DNA of 46,852 nt from a bacterium TMED217 (GTDB lineage: Bacteria > Fidelibacterota > Marinisomatia > Marinisomatales > UBA1611), in assembly GCA_002169695.1 (NCBI GenBank), contig NHJO01000005.1:1-46852 (forward strand). The letters run 5' to 3'. The position numbers were made by a program, and so were the translations under genes. Positions 42,798 through 46,852 of this stretch are shown here, in pieces. Within the stretch, counting starts at the first letter, position 1. Each line of letters begins with the position of its first letter. A model generated the notes under the pieces. That model made no database searches, had not been told where the DNA came from, and was given only the letters and a program-made list of their open reading frames with translations.

Positions 42798-43061
42798 GTG
42801 GTAGAAATACAAGTAAGAGACAAAGAATCTCTTGAAAGAGCCTTACGAAGGTTTAAAAAGAAATGGGAGAGAGCGGGTATTCTTAGAGAACTTCGCGGTA
42901 GATCATTTTATATTAAGCCAAGTGATGAAAAACGAGAAGCCAAAAAAAAGGCTACACGAAGAATGGCTAGAAATGCTAGGATAGAGGCTTTAAGAAATAA
43001 TCCGCGAGGAGCTAGAAGACGAAGAGCTAAGCGTCCTACTGATAATAGGCGGAGTCGTTAA
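42798..43061 (+). CDS. rpsU: 30S ribosomal protein S21
   Basis: This 87-residue basic protein contains the S21 core LERALRRFKKKWERAGILRELRGRSFYIKPS and has an unusually long Arg-rich C-terminal tail ending in RPTDNRRSR. S21 sits near the anti-Shine-Dalgarno end of 16S rRNA. The start is GTG 42798, chosen by the GAGGAGGT seven bases upstream. The GTG at 42789 overlaps that site. Typical S21 is 60-75 residues, so the tail adds roughly 15-25 residues. The gene has its own candidate promoter and a strong terminator. Confidence 0.93.
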   Translation: MVEIQVRDKESLERALRRFKKKWERAGILRELRGRSFYIKPSDEKREAKKKATRRMARNARIEALRNNPRGARRRRAKRPTDNRRSR

Positions 43062-43097
43062 AATTAATAGCTCTATTTAACTATTAGTTTAATAATT

Positions 43098-43129
43098 AAG
43101 GGCTCGCTTTGTTCGAGCCCTTTTTTTTT
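43098..43129 (+). terminator. Rho-independent terminator after rpsU
   Basis: AAGGGCTCG at 43098-43106 pairs perfectly with CGAGCCCTT at 43114-43122 around a seven-base loop, and T residues run through 43129. It lies 36 bases after the rpsU stop and separates it from glmM. Confidence 0.93.
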
Positions 43130-43193
43130 CAATTTATAGCACTCGCTTTACTAAATAATATATATATAATTATTTTACAATCATGGTTTTGCA

Positions 43194-44534
43194 ATGTTAA
43201 TTAGAAGTATTTCTGGTATAAGGGGTCTTGTAGAAGAAGACCTAAAGAAAAGTACTATCATAAAATATGCTCACGCATTAAATAATAGTCTTAAGTCTGG
43301 TGTTATTTATGTTGGAAGAGATAGCCGACCATCAGGAGAGGCTATTGTAGAGATTATGATACAAGAACTACTTAAGCTAGGTAGAACAATTATATATTGT
43401 GGGATAGTGCCTACACCAACGATACAGTTTATGGTGCATACTAGTGAAGCAGTTGGTGGCTTTATAATCACTGCCAGCCATAACCCAATTGAGTGGAACG
43501 GTATAAAATTTCTTAGAGAGGATAGTACTTTTTTTCATTCTAAAGATTGTGAAAAACTTTTTGATTATGTAGATAATTACATTCCTAATGAAATCTCTAT
43601 TGAAGAAGAGGGGATAATGTGGGAAGAAAAAAATTCAGTACATAAACATACCATTAAGTGCGCTTCTTTGAAATGCATTAATCTAGATGGAATTAGACAG
43701 AGAAATTTTAAAGTTGTTATTGATGCGGTTAATGGAGCTGGTGCAAGTGCTCTCCCTGAAATGTTAGAAATATTAGGATGTGAAGTGATCAGATTAAATT
43801 GTGAACCTAGTGGGGAATTTACTCGAGGGACTGAGCCGTTACCTGAAAACCTTATTGATTTATCTAAAAATGTAATTGAACAAAAAGCTGATGTTGGTTT
43901 TGCGGTTGATCCAGATGCTGATCGACTTGCTGTAGTAGATGAAAAAGGTAAACCACTCGGTGAAGAGTACACTCTAGTTCTTGCTGCAGATGGTTATATT
44001 GAAACTATGCAAGTAGAAGAAACCTTTGTAACTAACCTTTCTACATCAATTGCTCTAGATAAATTAGCTATTAAAAAAAATTGTTCTGTCGAGCGTGCAG
44101 CTGTTGGCGAGATTAATGTTGTAAATAAAATGAATGATTTAGGCGCAAATTTTGGAGGAGAAGGAAACGGTGGAGTAATATTAAAAGAGTGTCACCTTGG
44201 GAGGGATTCTCTGGTTGCTGTAACAATGGTTTTGAATCGCATGTCTCAATCTGAGAGCTCGCTAAGCTCAATATTTAGTACCTTGCCTAATTTTAAAATA
44301 GTAAAAGATAAAATAAGCATTGAAGGGATTGATAAAGATCATCTATTATCTAGAGCCAGTAAGCTTTTTAATAATGCAAAGCAAAATAAGACTGATGGAA
44401 TAAAATTTATATGGGATAATAAATGGGTCCACCTTAGAGGGTCTAACACTGAACCAATAATTAGAATTTATGCTGAAGCACCCACATATGAAGAGGCAAA
44501 AGATTTAGTTGTTAAAGTGAAAAGCCTTTTATAA
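43194..44534 (+). CDS. glmM: Phosphoglucosamine mutase (alpha-D-phosphohexomutase)
   Basis: This 446-residue phosphohexomutase has the phosphoserine loop TASHNP with Ser95, metal-binding DPDADRLAVVD near residue 240, and the sugar-binding GEGNGGVI near residue 321. The C-terminal phosphate site is RGSNTEPIIRIYAEA. GlmM makes glucosamine-1-phosphate for peptidoglycan and LPS. The substrate could instead be phosphomannose or phosphoglucose, and family lines are blurred in this clade. Its TAA shares its last base with the ATG of deoC. The AT-rich gap behind the rpsU terminator should contain its promoter. Confidence 0.86.
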   Translation: MLIRSISGIRGLVEEDLKKSTIIKYAHALNNSLKSGVIYVGRDSRPSGEAIVEIMIQELLKLGRTIIYCGIVPTPTIQFMVHTSEAVGGFIITASHNPIEWNGIKFLREDSTFFHSKDCEKLFDYVDNYIPNEISIEEEGIMWEEKNSVHKHTIKCASLKCINLDGIRQRNFKVVIDAVNGAGASALPEMLEILGCEVIRLNCEPSGEFTRGTEPLPENLIDLSKNVIEQKADVGFAVDPDADRLAVVDEKGKPLGEEYTLVLAADGYIETMQVEETFVTNLSTSIALDKLAIKKNCSVERAAVGEINVVNKMNDLGANFGGEGNGGVILKECHLGRDSLVAVTMVLNRMSQSESSLSSIFSTLPNFKIVKDKISIEGIDKDHLLSRASKLFNNAKQNKTDGIKFIWDNKWVHLRGSNTEPIIRIYAEAPTYEEAKDLVVKVKSLL

Positions 44535-45178
44535 TGAAATCTATTTCAGAATATATTGATCATACAAACCTACGACAAGAAGCAAATAAAACAGATATTG
44601 AAAATTTATGTAAAGAGGCAATCGAAAATAATTTTACTTCTGTATGTATAAATCCTGTTTTTGTTCGTTATGCTTCTGAAGTATTAAATAAAGAAATGCC
44701 AAAAGTATGTACTGTTGTGGGATTCCCCTTAGGGGCAGATCCAACTGAATTAAAGTTTGCAGAATCAAGATATTTAATTCATCAAGGTGCTGATGAATTA
44801 GATATGGTAATCAATATTTCTGCGCTTAAAGAAGGAGATAATAAATACGTGCAATGTGAAATAGAAAAGGTAGTAGATGCAGCTGATGGTAATTGTGTAA
44901 AAGTAATTATTGAAACATGTTTGCTAACAAGTGAAGAAAAAAAAATCGCATCGGAAATTGCCGTTGCCGCTGGCGCAAATTTTATTAAGACATCAACCGG
45001 TTTTTCATCTTATGGCGCGACAGAAGAAGATGTTAAATTAATTCGTAAGTCTGTTGGGCTTGATGTAGGAGTAAAGGCTAGTGGCGGCATTAAAACATTA
45101 TCTAATTTAAATATGTTAGTTGAAGCTGGAGCAAATCGCATAGGCACTAGTAATGCGTTATCTATAATAAATGAATGA
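44534..45178 (+). CDS. deoC: Deoxyribose-phosphate aldolase
   Basis: This 214-residue TIM-barrel class I aldolase cleaves deoxyribose-5-phosphate to glyceraldehyde-3-phosphate and acetaldehyde. The N-terminal block is EYIDHTNLRQEA. The Schiff-base lysine is Lys152 in FIKTSTGFSS. The second active-site Lys is in GVKASGG, and the catalytic Asp is in ELDMVIN. All are intact. Length is normal. The start overlaps the glmM stop by one base and the end overlaps rlmD by eight bases. Confidence 0.94.
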   Translation: MKSISEYIDHTNLRQEANKTDIENLCKEAIENNFTSVCINPVFVRYASEVLNKEMPKVCTVVGFPLGADPTELKFAESRYLIHQGADELDMVINISALKEGDNKYVQCEIEKVVDAADGNCVKVIIETCLLTSEEKKIASEIAVAAGANFIKTSTGFSSYGATEEDVKLIRKSVGLDVGVKASGGIKTLSNLNMLVEAGANRIGTSNALSIINE

Positions 45179-46553
45179 CCCTATAATCATTAAAAAAGGA
45201 TTAGAGCTTGAACTAAAGATCAAATCATTAGCGTATGGAGGAATGGGATTAGCTAAAATAGATAATTTTGTTATCTTTGTAAAAAATGCTATTCCTGGAC
45301 AGCATGTTAAAGCTCTTGTATATAAAAAGAAAAAGGGATATGCAGAGGCAAGAGTACTTAGTGTTATTAAAGAATCTCCAAATGCCATAGAAGTCAAATG
45401 TAGTCACTATTGGATATGCAGTAAGCTCCAGAGCCTATCCTATAAAGAGCAATTAAAAGAAAAAGTAATGCAAGTTGAAGAAGCATTCCAAAGGCTTGGT
45501 GGTTTTGCTGATTTTAAACTAAATGATATAAAAGGTGCTGACCCTATTTATAACTATAGAAATAAAATGGAGTTTACTTTTTCGCCTAATCGTTGGGTCT
45601 TAGATACTGAGCCTGAGGGAGTTGACAGTTCTTTTGCTTTAGGTCTGCATATTCCTGGTAGGTTTGATAAAATTCTTAATATAGATGAGTGTCATATTCA
45701 GCCTGAAATAGGTAATAAAATTTTATCTATTGCGCAGGAGGTATGCTTAAAACATCCAGATTTAAAACCATATGATCCAAGAACAAATGTAGGATTTTTA
45801 CGCCATTTGATGCTCAGGTTTGGGGTTAACACTAATCAATTAATGATAAATATTGTAACGGGATATGACGACATAAACAAACTGTCACCATTAACTGATA
45901 GATTATTAGACGAAATTCCAGAAATAACATCGATGGTTAATAATGTAAATACACGTAAGGCAGATGTGGCCTATGGGGAGTTTGAAAACCTGATTTTTGG
46001 GAATCCATATATAGAAGAGAAAATTGGAAAATTAACATTTGAAATTTCTGCCAATTCATTTTTTCAGACGAATACTTTCCAGGGTCAAGTTCTATATGAC
46101 GAAGTTTTGAAAGTAGCAGGTCTGACCGGTGATGAGATTGTATATGACCTCTATTGTGGAACTGGGAGTATCGCTTTATACTTATCAAAAAATGCGAAAG
46201 TGGTTTACGGGTTTGAGGTAATAAGATCATCATTGGAGAATGCAGAAAAAAACTCAGTAATTAATAACATCGATAATGTCCATTTTTTAAAAGCAAACCT
46301 GGATACTTTTTTTAAAACAGGTCAATTACCAAGAAGGGTACCAAAGCCCAATGTGATTGTTGTTGATCCGCCACGTGCGGGGATGCACCCAGATATGTCA
46401 GGCTATCTCCACAAATTAAAAGCTGAGAAAATTGTATATGTCTCTTGCAATCCTACTACTCAAGCTCGAGATGTACAGATTCTAACTGAGAGCGGGTATG
46501 AGATAAAAAATGCAGTAATGGTGGATATGTTCCCGCATACTCCACATATTTAG
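45171..46553 (+). CDS. rlmD: 23S rRNA (uracil-C5)-methyltransferase, RlmD/RumA type
   Basis: This 460-residue enzyme has an N-terminal TRAM domain (YGGMGLAKI to about residue 65) and a C-terminal SAM methyltransferase domain (YDLYCGTGSIALYL). It also has VVDPPRAGMHPD and the nucleophile/base region VSCNPTTQARD. The usual [4Fe-4S] motif CX5CX2C is incomplete: Cys77 and Cys83 remain but the third position is Leu86. The cluster is therefore probably absent, while the catalytic centre is intact. Which uridine (RlmD 1939, RlmC 747 or TrmA-like) cannot be decided. It overlaps deoC by eight bases. Confidence 0.9.
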   Translation: MNDPIIIKKGLELELKIKSLAYGGMGLAKIDNFVIFVKNAIPGQHVKALVYKKKKGYAEARVLSVIKESPNAIEVKCSHYWICSKLQSLSYKEQLKEKVMQVEEAFQRLGGFADFKLNDIKGADPIYNYRNKMEFTFSPNRWVLDTEPEGVDSSFALGLHIPGRFDKILNIDECHIQPEIGNKILSIAQEVCLKHPDLKPYDPRTNVGFLRHLMLRFGVNTNQLMINIVTGYDDINKLSPLTDRLLDEIPEITSMVNNVNTRKADVAYGEFENLIFGNPYIEEKIGKLTFEISANSFFQTNTFQGQVLYDEVLKVAGLTGDEIVYDLYCGTGSIALYLSKNAKVVYGFEVIRSSLENAEKNSVINNIDNVHFLKANLDTFFKTGQLPRRVPKPNVIVVDPPRAGMHPDMSGYLHKLKAEKIVYVSCNPTTQARDVQILTESGYEIKNAVMVDMFPHTPHI

Positions 46554-46562
46554 ATGGTTATG

Positions 46563-46852
46563 TTACTTACGAAGTAAAGCCTTTGAAAATCTAGAATCAG
46601 GAATTTTTTTATTAAACTCTATATTATCTATTATCCACTCTGTTCCTTTACTATTTCTTTTTAGCTCATCTTTATAAACGAATTTTGAAGGAAACCACCT
46701 CCCTTGTATCTTTTTTATCCCCATCAATGATGCAGTTTTAAGAAGCTTTCCACTTTTAGCATAGAGCTCTTCTTTGATTGGCAGCAGATATTCTTTATCG
46801 ACCCATGACCTTCTTTTATGATAAGAGAGTCCTTTTACTTTTGCATCTAGCA
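46563..46852 (-). CDS. Outer-membrane lipoprotein-sorting (LolA-like) protein, C-terminus (partial)
   Basis: A minus-strand frame is open from the window edge to a TAA at 46563-46565, giving 95 residues of C-terminus. The segment shows KRRSWVDKEYLLPIKEELY, then AKSGKLLKTASLMGIKKI, QGRWFPSKF, IEFNKKIPDSRFS and the terminal LLRK. This is the pattern of COG2834-type outer-membrane lipoprotein-sorting proteins that accompany RND-type exporters. The N-terminus and signal peptide are outside the window. It converges with rlmD, with only nine bases between the two stop codons and no visible terminator. Confidence 0.7.
   Translation of the reverse strand, partial: LDAKVKGLSYHKRRSWVDKEYLLPIKEELYAKSGKLLKTASLMGIKKIQGRWFPSKFVYKDELKRNSKGTEWIIDNIEFNKKIPDSRFSKALLRK

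Noticed and set aside
1-46852. Mobile elements, prophage, toxin-antitoxin or defence systems
   Set aside because: I looked for transposase, integrase, restriction, CRISPR-associated and toxin motifs in all the long frames and found none. Base composition looks even across the window.

Overview
The window reads as part of a streamlined, strongly AT-rich (roughly 30% GC by eye) bacterial chromosome using the standard bacterial code. Genes are packed with gaps of a few bases, and neighbouring stops and starts often overlap. No gap between genes reaches 300 bases. Signal peptides, PorV-like barrels, a BamE-like domain and an EnvC-like factor indicate an outer membrane. The set DUF4159, DUF4175, TPR protein and ThuA-like protein, together with a PgpH-type c-di-AMP phosphodiesterase and a MenA-type UbiA enzyme, fits the Fibrobacterota-Chlorobiota-Bacteroidota side of the tree. 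A marine Marinimicrobia (SAR406)-like genome is my best guess, but it is inference because no marker search was possible. I see no insertion sequence, phage gene, integrase, tRNA or CRISPR array.

Layout. Positions 1-13142 form one long plus-strand run: the tail of a probable rpsF with a 12-base coding repeat, rpsR, rplI, priA, an outer-membrane barrel, a secreted family I.5-like lipase, a MarR regulator, mutY, plsC, a DoxX-like protein, aminopeptidase C, a sodium/solute symporter, a K+ channel and a separate cyclic-nucleotide-binding protein. Positions 13143-15871 hold a large four-TM protein of unknown function, a TerB-like protein and a 51-residue Arg/Asp-rich protein behind a perfect hairpin terminator. 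Positions 15879-22877 hold two minus-strand pairs around plus-strand mtaB: a CADD-type self-sacrificing pABA synthase homologue with an unusual PAS-UbiA prenyltransferase fusion, and gcvP with a DUF3050 protein. Positions 23103-27761 carry a zinc-ribbon protein, the RNase P RNA, pgpH, ybeY and mazG.

Positions 27758-35339 are a minus-strand envelope cluster: DUF4159, a 1138-residue DUF4175-like coiled-coil membrane protein, a TPR protein, a ThuA-like secreted protein and yjbQ. Positions 35454-46553 are a plus-strand run: a barrel-TPR-BamE-like fusion, an EnvC-like factor, holB, metG, tatD, ksgA, rpsU with its own promoter and terminator, glmM, deoC and rlmD. The window ends inside a minus-strand outer-membrane lipoprotein-sorting protein.

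How the genes work together. Most are housekeeping genes for translation, tRNA/rRNA modification, replication restart and repair. The accessory interest lies in three places: the CADD/PAS-UbiA/DUF3050 region, which looks like cofactor or quinone chemistry tied to a sensor; the split K+ channel and cNMP-binding pair; and the two uncharacterised envelope loci at 28-37 kb.
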